From positions 62,001 through 126,000 of the forward strand of contig JAJRQI010000008.1 of the NCBI GenBank assembly GCA_024280335.1: a stretch of DNA of 64,000 bases. Direction: 5' to 3'. The notes under the pieces were generated by a model that was not told where the DNA came from, did no database searches, and was given only the letters and a program-made list of their open reading frames with translations. Below are positions 35,685 through 42,079 of this stretch, piece after piece; position 1 is the stretch's first letter; every line of letters starts with the position of its first letter. Source of the DNA: Deltaproteobacteria bacterium. Lineage in GTDB: Bacteria > Desulfobacterota > Desulfuromonadia > Desulfuromonadales > Geopsychrobacteraceae. A program made the translations under genes and the position numbers.

Positions 35685-36935
35685 TCAATAGTAAAACTGT
35701 GCCTGCAGACGGAAGATCGTATCGTCCTGCCCTTGATTCCAGTTATCCTCAACCAGAGTAATATCGGACTGCAGCTTAAGAGCATGCCTGGCGAAATAGT
35801 AGTTGACGCCGAACTGGGTCTCAGATTTGTCGAACTTGGCCGAGGCGTCGGCATCGGTCGACTCGACAGCCGCATAGCGCAGCGCCAGTTCCAACCTCTG
35901 CGGAATTACCTGATAACCGGCCTGCAGGTAGTAACCGTCCGCACCCCAGTCCGCGCCTTGATCGGGATCGGCATTGAGATTGTAGTACTCGGCAGCAAAG
36001 GTTGCCCCCTGCCAGCGAGCGTTCAGGTTAGCGGTCCACAACTTCATCACCAGGTCGCTGCCGTAGGTAGAAGAAAATGCGGCAGCGGTCGTAGCGTCGA
36101 GATTGAGCGCCTTGTCCAGCACATCGTTGTCTTTGTCGAAATTGCCTGCCACATCACTGGCACTGACTGTATTGTGGGAAAAAGAGCCGCCGAGGGTAAG
36201 CTCCAGTTTGTCACCGGGCCAACCGGCCTCATCCATTTTGTAGCTGCCCAGGGGATTGATATCGATCCGCCCGGCGTACATCTGGTTATTATCAGGATTG
36301 CTGACATTGGGGCCGTTGCCGTTAAAGATTCCCAGCCGATACTGCACCAGTTTATCAGCGAAGCTGCCGGAGGCCTGCAAACCCTGATCGCGACCGAGGT
36401 TGAAGGTATCGTTGGCCAGCGAACGATCGGGGAACAGCTGTTTGGAAGCCGAGGTCAGCTCCTGCCGAGCCTGCGGCGGTTTAAACTGGCCGACCTGCAG
36501 AGTCAGGGCGGGGCTGAATTTATAGTTGAGATAGGCATCCTCGGTTTTGAAGCCACCAGCCATCTCGCCCTGATATTTGTAGCCGAACTTTTTATTGAAC
36601 AGATAGCCCTTCAACTGCAGCTTGAAGCGGCGGATATCGAAATCGCTTTTATCGTCCATGGTTTGATCATCACGACCGGTATAGCGGTAGATAAATTGCG
36701 CGTAACCGCCGATATTGAGCTTGTAATTGCCGTCGGCGCTGACCGCAGCAAGTCCCTTGCCGGGGATATAGTCGACCTGGCTGTTTTTACTCGCTTCGGC
36801 ATAGTCCTCGGCAGTGATCACCCCCTTGTCCTTGAGAATTTCTTCCAGAGAGCGGGCCTGGGCGTGGCTGACCGGCCAGCAAAGGGTCACCAGCAGCGCG
36901 ACCAGCAGCAGTCGTGTGGGACTTGTTCTTTTCAT
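35685..36935 (-). CDS. Outer-membrane porin of the OprP/OprO type
   Basis: Beta-barrel porin of 416 residues. The ATG at 36935 is preceded by AGGAGG and yields a signal peptide (MKRTSPTRLLLVALLVTLCW). A short coiled N-terminus (EEILKDKGVITAEDYAEA) precedes the barrel, which has FDIRRFKLQLKGYLF and PPQARQELTSASK segments as in phosphate-selective porins O and P. It ends in an aromatic residue (QAQFYY), as required for barrel assembly. As first gene of the tungstate operon it probably lets tungstate or molybdate across the outer membrane; that specificity is inference. SD GGAGGATG is complementary to a leader segment at 37110-37117. Confidence 0.85.
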   Translation of the reverse strand: MKRTSPTRLLLVALLVTLCWPVSHAQARSLEEILKDKGVITAEDYAEASKNSQVDYIPGKGLAAVSADGNYKLNIGGYAQFIYRYTGRDDQTMDDKSDFDIRRFKLQLKGYLFNKKFGYKYQGEMAGGFKTEDAYLNYKFSPALTLQVGQFKPPQARQELTSASKQLFPDRSLANDTFNLGRDQGLQASGSFADKLVQYRLGIFNGNGPNVSNPDNNQMYAGRIDINPLGSYKMDEAGWPGDKLELTLGGSFSHNTVSASDVAGNFDKDNDVLDKALNLDATTAAAFSSTYGSDLVMKLWTANLNARWQGATFAAEYYNLNADPDQGADWGADGYYLQAGYQVIPQRLELALRYAAVESTDADASAKFDKSETQFGVNYYFARHALKLQSDITLVEDNWNQGQDDTIFRLQAQFYY

Positions 36936-36942
36936 GGTGTTG

Positions 36943-37117
36943 CATCCTCCTGTTTTGGGTCTGATATGGCTCCGGTCCATCCGAAGCCTCGCTAGCGCAG
37001 TCAAGCCGGACTGCGCAGATTCCATAGAATCGGGACCCATTTAACAGGCAACACATGCCAGAACAGCAGGGTCCCACAGGCGAACAGGGACCCTGGCAAC
37101 TACGTCCAGGGAGGATG
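36943..37117 (-). promoter_or_regulatory. Possible SD-sequestering pair in the porin leader
   Basis: On the minus strand the leader contains CATCCTCC (37117-37110), the perfect complement of the porin ribosome-binding segment GGAGGATG (36950-36943). Between them a 9-bp hairpin (CAGGGTCCC/GGGACCCTG, 37067-37095) brings the two closer. Together with riboswitch 2 just upstream, this could allow translational control. No experiment is implied. Confidence 0.45.
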
Positions 37118-37139
37118 TCCAAGGGCGCAACGTCGGGTT

Positions 37140-37229
37140 CTCCTTTCCACACTGGGAGGCACAGCCGTTTCCAGCAGTACCCATCGGCCGCAAACCCTGG
37201 GAAGTTCCGTTAGGCGTTGAGGCTCGGAG
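37140..37229 (-). ncRNA. Moco/Tuco riboswitch 2 (proximal to the porin gene)
   Basis: On the minus strand the RNA begins CTCCGAGCC and ends CCCAGTGTGGAAAGGAG, with conserved internal GCCGATGGGTACTGCTGGAA and GGCTGTGCCTCCC. The closing CTCC/GGAG pair and the terminal GCCTCCC-n-TGGAAAGG pattern match the Moco RNA motif (as in E. coli moaA). Variants of this class are proposed to sense tungsten cofactor (Tuco). It is 205 bp before the porin start and is nearly identical to riboswitch 1. Confidence 0.88.
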
Positions 37230-37243
37230 AAAACAAATTTTTA

Positions 37244-37271
37244 ATTTTACACTAAAAACTAGAAGCTACAA
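37244..37271 (-). promoter_or_regulatory. Possible second promoter between the tandem riboswitches
   Basis: On the minus strand TTGTAG and TAAAAT lie 16 bp apart, in an AT-rich spacer after the riboswitch 1 terminator and just before riboswitch 2. It would give riboswitch 2 its own transcript. The -35 is weak. Confidence 0.35.
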
Positions 37272-37305
37272 TTCACAGTAAAAATCAGGTAGTTACAGTT
37301 TCACT

Positions 37306-37343
37306 AAAAATAAAAAAGGCCCCTTTCACACTGGAAAGAGACC
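37306..37343 (-). terminator. Riboswitch 1 expression-platform terminator
   Basis: On the minus strand GGTCTCTTTC-CAGTGT-GAAAGGGGCC is followed by TTTTTTATTTTT: a 10-bp stem with two G-U pairs and a U-run. Its 5' arm (TCTCTTTCCA) can also pair with the 3' strand of riboswitch 1 (TGGAAAGGAGAGA at 37389-37377), which gives a plausible antiterminator. Confidence 0.85.
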
Positions 37344-37379
37344 CTGAGCAGACGCACCACGAGCGACACGTTGCGATCT

Positions 37380-37471
37380 CTCCTTTCCACACTGGGAGGC
37401 ACAGCCGTTTCCAGCGGTACCCATCGGCCGCTCGCCAGGGGAAAACCCGTCAGGCGTTAGCGGCTCGGAGA
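37380..37471 (-). ncRNA. Moco/Tuco riboswitch 1 (distal, followed by terminator)
   Basis: Minus-strand RNA with CTCCGAGCC at the 5' end and CCCAGTGTGGAAAGGAG at the 3' end; the core GCCGATGGGTACCGCTGGAA and GGCTGTGCCTCCC are shared with riboswitch 2. It starts 57 bp after the thiF stop, downstream of a possible promoter, and is followed about 40 nt later by an intrinsic terminator. The arrangement is a transcriptional OFF switch in front of a second aptamer of the same class. Confidence 0.88.
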
Positions 37472-37502
37472 ATTATTCAATTTTTTTCTGCTTCGATAAT
37501 CC

Positions 37503-37531
37503 TTGTAACACTCAGCCACAGTGATCGTCAA
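37503..37531 (-). promoter_or_regulatory. Possible promoter of the tungsten-uptake operon
   Basis: Minus-strand TTGACG and TTACAA are 17 bp apart and overlap the thiF stop codon. Transcription would begin about 25 nt before riboswitch 1. The -10 is imperfect; read-through from the AOR operon is the alternative source of transcripts. Confidence 0.4.
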
Positions 37532-38346
37532 AGGGGAATTTCGTCGACCTCCATGTCGAGAAGATTGAAGACAAGTTGACGATTACGCAACAGACGTCCC
37601 TGTCCGAGCAGAACTTTGCAGACTTCACCGACTTGCAGACTGGCGGCCACTGCCGGGGTAAAAGAGGGGTTGCCGAGTTGCTGTTCAACCCCCTTGCCGC
37701 CTTGCCAGTGTCGATAGATCGTCTGCATGGAATCGTCGCCGGGCAATACAGTAGCGACATGTCCGTACCAGCCGGCAATAGCCCCGTGGACCAGCGGCAT
37801 TTTCAGCTGGCAACAAACTTCGGCCAACTCCAGCCGGGCAGTCACATTGTCGACCGCATCGACCACACAATCGGCGCCCGCCAGCAGCTCGCCCCCGGAC
37901 TGCTTATCGAACCAGGCTTGAACCGGCGTTAGACTCACTGCGGGATTAATCTCCCTGATCCGTTCTGCCGCGACCTCGACCTTGACGCGACCGAGGTTGG
38001 CCGGGGAGGAGAGCAACTGCCGGTTGAGATTGTTCTCTTCGAAAATATCATCATCGATCGAAACAATCTGCCCGACACCGAGCCTCGCCAACTGTTCCAG
38101 GATATAACCGCCGAGGCCACCGGCACCGATCACTGCCACCTTACTGCGAAACAGCTGCAGCTGCTGGGTGGTCGAGAGCATCTGTTGGTTGCGCTGATAG
38201 CGGGCCGGTAATAGCTGAAGAGTGAGAATCGCCTCTTCCACCTCGGCGAGGCTCACCCCGAACTGCGTCGCAGCCTGTTGCTGGTGCTGCCAGGAGATCA
38301 GCTCGTCTGCGGCATTTTCACTGAGAAAAGTCTGTAGTGCTGTCAT
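37528..38346 (-). CDS. ThiF/MoeB-family E1-like adenylyltransferase
   Basis: Activates the C-terminal glycine of a MoaD/ThiS-like sulfur carrier by adenylation. The 272-residue protein (ATG at 38346) has an N-terminal helical extension, then the nucleotide-binding site GAGGLGGYILEQLARLG and DDDIFEENNLNRQLL with the conserved Asn and Arg. The zinc-ribbon CxxC pairs usual in MoeB are absent. It lies directly after a MoaD-like gene in the AOR operon, so it most probably serves synthesis of the tungsten-pterin cofactor of AOR, not thiamine. Confidence 0.87.
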   Translation of the reverse strand: MTALQTFLSENAADELISWQHQQQAATQFGVSLAEVEEAILTLQLLPARYQRNQQMLSTTQQLQLFRSKVAVIGAGGLGGYILEQLARLGVGQIVSIDDDIFEENNLNRQLLSSPANLGRVKVEVAAERIREINPAVSLTPVQAWFDKQSGGELLAGADCVVDAVDNVTARLELAEVCCQLKMPLVHGAIAGWYGHVATVLPGDDSMQTIYRHWQGGKGVEQQLGNPSFTPAVAASLQVGEVCKVLLGQGRLLRNRQLVFNLLDMEVDEIPL

Positions 38347-38347
38347 T

Positions 38348-38572
38348 TCAACCCCCACCGACCAGCGGGAAGATCGCCAGAGTTTCACCCTCGCTAAGAA
38401 CCCGGTCGAGATCGACGTGTCGATGGTTGATCATCAGAATCCCGAGCTTCTCTCCCGGGAGTTCAAGATCCTTAACAACATCGGCAACCGTTGTTCCGGC
38501 AGGGTAGTCGCGGACCTCAATATTGAATCGACCCGCACGGAAAGTTGCAAATAATTTGACCGTCACCTTCAT
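38348..38572 (-). CDS. MoaD/ThiS-family sulfur-carrier protein
   Basis: Ubiquitin-like protein of 74 residues starting at the ATG at 38572 (AGGAG upstream). The sequence MKVTVKLFATFRAGR at the start and a C-terminal FPLVGGG, ending in the glycines that become the thiocarboxylate, define the family. It overlaps the upstream gene by ATGA and abuts the E1-like gene. A MoaD role as small subunit of molybdopterin synthase for AOR is likely; a large subunit MoaE is not in this window. Confidence 0.88.
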   Translation of the reverse strand: MKVTVKLFATFRAGRFNIEVRDYPAGTTVADVVKDLELPGEKLGILMINHRHVDLDRVLSEGETLAIFPLVGGG

Positions 38573-39219
38573 CTTGGAACTCCTTGGACGAACCCTTGAT
38601 CGCACTCACCTATTCTGTTCACAAATTCAACGTTGATAAGAATCTCTCCGGTCGGATCAGCCAAGCGGATATGTTCTTCCAGAGAGGCTGGATCGATCTG
38701 CTGCTCGCCAAGAATGATCTCCACGAAACTTTGCCGGAAGCTGTCCTGCTGCTCACGCAAGAAATCTCCCAGCTCTGGGTTAGACAGGTAGATACCCTGA
38801 GACAGAAACGTTTCACCCAACTCTGCCATGACCATGTTGAACAGCTTTATCTTGACACGGCCGGGACCACTCCATTCCGGTTTCTGGCCCTGATAAGTAA
38901 TAGCTCCACGCATTGCCGCCAGATGGCCGCCGCGACGCAGTGTTGTCCCGACCAGTCCCGGCATCGCTGAAGAGAGAGCCAGCGTGGAACCATCCTTGAT
39001 ATAAGATGTGTCCAGGTCATCGATCGCCTTGCCGTTCAGAAACAGGGTGGTAATTCGCCCGGTGACATAATCCTCAGCAATCCCGAACTGCCCGACCAAA
39101 AGAGCCATCACACTACAACCGACCTCTGCCTGCAGCCGGACGCCCTGTTGCAACAACGGAGAAAAAGCTGACAACTGCTGCTGAGGAAGAACCATGCGCA
39201 ATGTTTGCTTTTCAGACAT
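38569..39219 (-). CDS. Uncharacterised protein of the AOR operon
   Basis: Soluble protein of 216 residues that I cannot assign. It has no signal peptide or membrane segment. A central stretch (TTLFLNGKAIDDLDTSYIKDGSTLALSSAMPGLVG) looks like a beta-grasp fold with similarity in style to MoaD, followed by a Gly/Arg-rich TTLRRGGHLAAMRG. It is placed between the AOR gene and moaD and overlaps moaD by four bases, so its function should be tied to AOR or its cofactor. A hairpin precedes it. Confidence 0.7.
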   Translation of the reverse strand: MSEKQTLRMVLPQQQLSAFSPLLQQGVRLQAEVGCSVMALLVGQFGIAEDYVTGRITTLFLNGKAIDDLDTSYIKDGSTLALSSAMPGLVGTTLRRGGHLAAMRGAITYQGQKPEWSGPGRVKIKLFNMVMAELGETFLSQGIYLSNPELGDFLREQQDSFRQSFVEIILGEQQIDPASLEEHIRLADPTGEILINVEFVNRIGECDQGFVQGVPR

Positions 39220-39282
39220 AAACCTTTACTCTCAGCCTTGGCGTAAGGTACGGATCGCTGTGGTCGATTTTCTTAATTGAGT

Positions 39283-39318
39283 GAAAGGGAGATGCCTGAC
39301 ATCAGACATCTCCCTTTC
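39283..39318 (-). other. Intercistronic hairpin after the AOR gene
   Basis: A perfect 12-bp inverted repeat (GAAAGGGAGATG/CATCTCCCTTTC) with a 12-nt loop just after the AOR stop, without a T-run on the minus strand. It is more likely an mRNA stabiliser or attenuator that raises AOR expression over the downstream genes than a full terminator. Confidence 0.55.
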
Positions 39319-39329
39319 GTCTGTGGTGA

Positions 39330-41072
39330 TTACTCCCAGTTGTACAGCTGATCCAGTTCCTCATCGCTGACACCGAAGGTAATGTTGTGCGGCGGCAACG
39401 GGTCGGTCTTGAAGAAACGCGGCAGACGATCGTCTGCCGGGCCGAACCCGGCCCCCTTGTTGAATTCGCGCTCAAGAGACAAGACCTTCTGCCCCAGCGC
39501 GACAACATCGTCACCGGTCATCTCGATCCCGTAGAATCCACCCAGCAGATCAAGCATTGCCTGAAAAGTTTCCGGCTGATCCAGAATCGGGAAGGCGATA
39601 AACAGGCACAGCCCGGTCGAATCGATCGAGGCGGTGGCAATCTGCAGATTACGCGACAGTTCAATCTGCCCTTCCGGCTTTAATGGATCGACATCGCCAC
39701 CGACCTTCAAAATATTGGTGGCAACGGCATAACCGGCGGTGTGGTCCGCGCCCTGCGTACTGGTCGCATAGGTCACGCCGATTCCCTGGACGGTGCGTGG
39801 GTCATAAGCGGGCAATGCCTGACTTTTGACCACCGGGACCCGCTCGACGCCGAAGGCCTTGCCGGTCATCTCCGCCCCGCCACCAAGGATGCGGCCGAGT
39901 CCGGTGCCCTTGCCGACCTCATCACGCACCAGCTTGATCGCGCCTTCACAGTCACCGAATTCGAGCAGCCCGCCATCCATAGCGACGCCGACGGCGACAC
40001 CCATTTCGATGGTATCAACGCCGATATTATCGTCCCAATAGTCGAGCGTGGCGATCGTATCCAGATCGCTGATACCACAGTGGCCACCATGCGACCAGAC
40101 AGTTTCATACTCGGGTTGCTTGGTCAGGTAGTTTCCATCCTTGTCGTTATAGATTCCGGAACACTGGATGACACAACCACGATGGCAGCCGTGGGTTGCG
40201 CTGCCGCCCCGCTTGATCTCCAACTCGGCCAGTGACTCGCCGCTGATTTTCGTCCCGCCGTCAAATTGACCGGTCTTGAAATTATGGGTCGGGTAACCGC
40301 CCGCTTCATTCAGCACGTTGGTCAGTACGTTAGTGCCGTATGCCGGCAGGCCCTCTCCGGCAACCGGATGCTTGCGGATCCCTTCGACAAAAACACGGTT
40401 GGCGGCCTTGAATTTTTCAGCATCCTGCGGCGGGCGATTCTTGCAACCGGCATCATCCAGGATGATCGCCTTGATCTGCTTGGAGCCCATTACCGCACCG
40501 ACACCGCCGCGGCCGCAATGACGGGTCGGCCGCAGCTCAGGATCGGTACAGGCGATGGATGCCGAAGCCATCAGCCGCTCACCGGCAGTGCCGATCGTCA
40601 TATAGGCGACTTTATCGCCGTATTCCTTTTTTAACTTATCGATCAGCGGATAATTATCGAGCAGTTTGTTGCTGTTATCGACGCTGATTTCAACCCGATC
40701 CTTATTGATGTGGATTTTATAGAGGTCATCACCTGCTGGCTGTCCCTCGATAATGATCGCGGCGTAACCAAGGCGAGCCAGCACTTGGGCGGCCTGACCA
40801 CCGGCGTTTGATTCCTTGATGCCACCGGTCAACGGGCTTTTGCAGCCGACTGAGATGCGGCCGGAGATGGCAGCGGCTGTACCGCTGAGCATCCCGGGAG
40901 CGATAACCAGTTTGTTCTCGGCACCCAAGGGATGACAATCGGCTGGAACCTCCTTGGCAACGATCGTTGAAGTGGTCGCCCGGCCTCCCAGCGCAGCAAA
41001 CTCACCAGCAGTTTCGGTGCTCTGCTTCGGGCCGCCTTCGGCTCCCATGTCGATTCTCAGAATCTTGTCCAT
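39330..41072 (-). CDS. aor: Tungsten-containing aldehyde:ferredoxin oxidoreductase
   Basis: Oxidises aldehydes to carboxylic acids and reduces ferredoxin. At 580 residues it is close to the usual AOR length of about 600. Two pterin-binding regions are seen (GMLSGTAAAISGRISVGCKSP... and RHCGRGGVGAVMGSKQIKAI), and [4Fe-4S] ligands Cys296, Cys300 and Cys304 lie in CHRGCVIQC; a fourth is in STGLCLF. The SD AGGAGC precedes ATG 41072. The first gene of an operon with the unknown protein and MoaD- and ThiF-like proteins. Control appears double: a sigma-54 promoter at 41252-41267 and Moco/Tuco riboswitch 3 in the leader. Tungsten rather than molybdenum follows from the family and nearby tupA. Confidence 0.95.
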   Translation of the reverse strand: MDKILRIDMGAEGGPKQSTETAGEFAALGGRATTSTIVAKEVPADCHPLGAENKLVIAPGMLSGTAAAISGRISVGCKSPLTGGIKESNAGGQAAQVLARLGYAAIIIEGQPAGDDLYKIHINKDRVEISVDNSNKLLDNYPLIDKLKKEYGDKVAYMTIGTAGERLMASASIACTDPELRPTRHCGRGGVGAVMGSKQIKAIILDDAGCKNRPPQDAEKFKAANRVFVEGIRKHPVAGEGLPAYGTNVLTNVLNEAGGYPTHNFKTGQFDGGTKISGESLAELEIKRGGSATHGCHRGCVIQCSGIYNDKDGNYLTKQPEYETVWSHGGHCGISDLDTIATLDYWDDNIGVDTIEMGVAVGVAMDGGLLEFGDCEGAIKLVRDEVGKGTGLGRILGGGAEMTGKAFGVERVPVVKSQALPAYDPRTVQGIGVTYATSTQGADHTAGYAVATNILKVGGDVDPLKPEGQIELSRNLQIATASIDSTGLCLFIAFPILDQPETFQAMLDLLGGFYGIEMTGDDVVALGQKVLSLEREFNKGAGFGPADDRLPRFFKTDPLPPHNITFGVSDEELDQLYNWE

Positions 41073-41114
41073 TCCCTAGCTCCTTTTGATTGTAAAAGAG
41101 GTTGCACAAAAAAG

Positions 41115-41215
41115 CTCCTTTCCACCTGGGAGGCAGGATCGTTTCCAACCCTACCCATAGGACCTTCGCCATGAGGAAATCCCCTTTAGGCAACCGGACT
41201 CGGAGTCGTTAATCA
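41115..41215 (-). ncRNA. Moco/Tuco riboswitch 3 in the AOR leader
   Basis: Minus-strand RNA of about 101 nt with CTCCGAGTCC at the 5' end and GCCTCCC-AGG-TGGAAAGGAG at the 3' end; the core CCTATGGGTAGGGTTGGAAACGA corresponds to GCCGATGGGTACTGCTGGAA of the other two. It ends 43 nt before the AOR start. The 3' strand repeats the word AAAGGAGCT of the AOR ribosome-binding site, suggesting control at translation. It differs in stem lengths from riboswitches 1 and 2. Confidence 0.85.
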
Positions 41216-41251
41216 GGATCGAAAGCCATCTCGACCGAGACAAATAGTCAA

Positions 41252-41267
41252 TGCAATGCAGATGCCA
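41252..41267 (-). promoter_or_regulatory. Sigma-54 promoter of the AOR operon
   Basis: On the minus strand TGGCATCTGCATTGCA fits TGGCAY-N5-TTGCW with exact 10-bp GG-GC spacing. Transcription would start near 41241, just upstream of riboswitch 3. The paired 17-bp elements at 41430-41464 lie about 180 bp upstream. Confidence 0.85.
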
Positions 41268-41372
41268 GCTTTTAGAACGATGGTTGATTTGTTAATTGCA
41301 ATAAATTTCGTACACTTAACGCATTAAAAAAACAATCAAAGTGTAATACGAAATGGTTCGTTGACAAGCGAC

Positions 41373-41389
41373 TGTGGAGATTTTCTCCG
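41373..41389 (-). promoter_or_regulatory. Single 17-bp element upstream of AOR
   Basis: TGTGG-AGATTTT-CTCCG, a half-conserved member of the TGTRG-N7-CYACA family. The same sequence is present in the duplicated copy at 43295-43311. Confidence 0.5.
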
Positions 41390-41429
41390 ATTATATTCTC
41401 ACAACCCTGATCCTTCATAAATTGGGAGT

Positions 41430-41464
41430 TGTGGAGTTTCTATACAGTGAGGAATTCTTCTACA
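41430..41464 (-). promoter_or_regulatory. 35-bp composite activator element upstream of AOR
   Basis: Two 17-bp inverted repeats 18 bp apart: TGTGG-AGTTTCT-ATACA and TGAGG-AATTCTT-CTACA, separated by one base. The same paired layout occurs upstream of the mftA, adh1 and adh2 promoters. Probably the binding site of the sigma-54 activator encoded at 59552-60913 (inference). Confidence 0.75.
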
Positions 41465-41503
41465 CCACGAAAAGCAGTATCGCTTGCAGTTTTTTGAACA
41501 AAT

Positions 41504-42079
41504 TCAATCCGGTCGCCGGGCGACGATACCAGCCAACGAACCACCCTTTGCCGAGGGTTCGATTCCTTCCTCGTGGAGCAGGATCTCCCAGTCGGCAAAG
41601 ATCTCCAGTAATTCACCCGCCCGAAGTGAAATATCCGGATCGATCGGTCCATATCGGTCGGATCCGGCCCGGCTGAAGGTCCGCATAACAATAACGCCGC
41701 CGGGGCGCACCCTGGCAAGCTCCTGCGGCAACAAGGGCCGATGCAGATAGAAAAAATTGAGCAGCAGATCAAAAGGACCAGCTGGTAACTGCGCAGCAGT
41801 CTCCAGATCGAGCTGCAGGGTTTCGATGGTCAGGCCGCGGCGCTGCGCTTCATCATCCAGCAGACTCAATGCCACCTCGGACACATCGACCGCGGTCACG
41901 GCAAACCCCTGTTCGGCAAGGAAAACAGCATTTCGCCCCATCCCGCAGGCGATATCAATCGCTTTCCCCCGGTGCAACAGGGGCCGAATCTTCTGCAACC
42001 ATGGATCGGCGATAAAATTGGCCGTAACAGCCTTTTTACGCCAGCGGTCGTTCCAACGACAACGAGAGGGGACGTTCAT
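41504..42079 (-). CDS. Class I SAM-dependent methyltransferase (TehB-like), copy 1
   Basis: Small cytoplasmic methyltransferase of 191 residues. The SAM site is IDIACGMGRNAVFLAEQGF (about residues 40-58), followed by VTAVDVSEVAL and FDLLLNFFYLHRPLL, a pattern shared with TehB-like enzymes. It is a close paralogue of the gene at 43426; the first ten residues differ because the RAYT element borders its 5' end. It starts four bases after the RAYT stop and may be expressed with it. Substrate unknown. Confidence 0.85.
   Translation of the reverse strand: MNVPSRCRWNDRWRKKAVTANFIADPWLQKIRPLLHRGKAIDIACGMGRNAVFLAEQGFAVTAVDVSEVALSLLDDEAQRRGLTIETLQLDLETAAQLPAGPFDLLLNFFYLHRPLLPQELARVRPGGVIVMRTFSRAGSDRYGPIDPDISLRAGELLEIFADWEILLHEEGIEPSAKGGSLAGIVARRPD

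Larger units (their letters stand above)
41241..42056. repeat. Segmental duplication, copy 1 (AOR control region plus methyltransferase)
   Basis: About 815 bp that recur at 43163-43977. The first 125 bp are almost identical, including the sigma-54 promoter; similarity falls in the enhancer region and continues through the methyltransferase gene. It ends about ten codons into the methyltransferase. Confidence 0.92.

Noticed and set aside
37528-38346. Thiamine biosynthesis (ThiS/ThiF) role for the small sulfur-carrier pair
   Set aside because: The genes overlap the AOR operon, and no thiamine genes are present; a pterin-cofactor role fits better.
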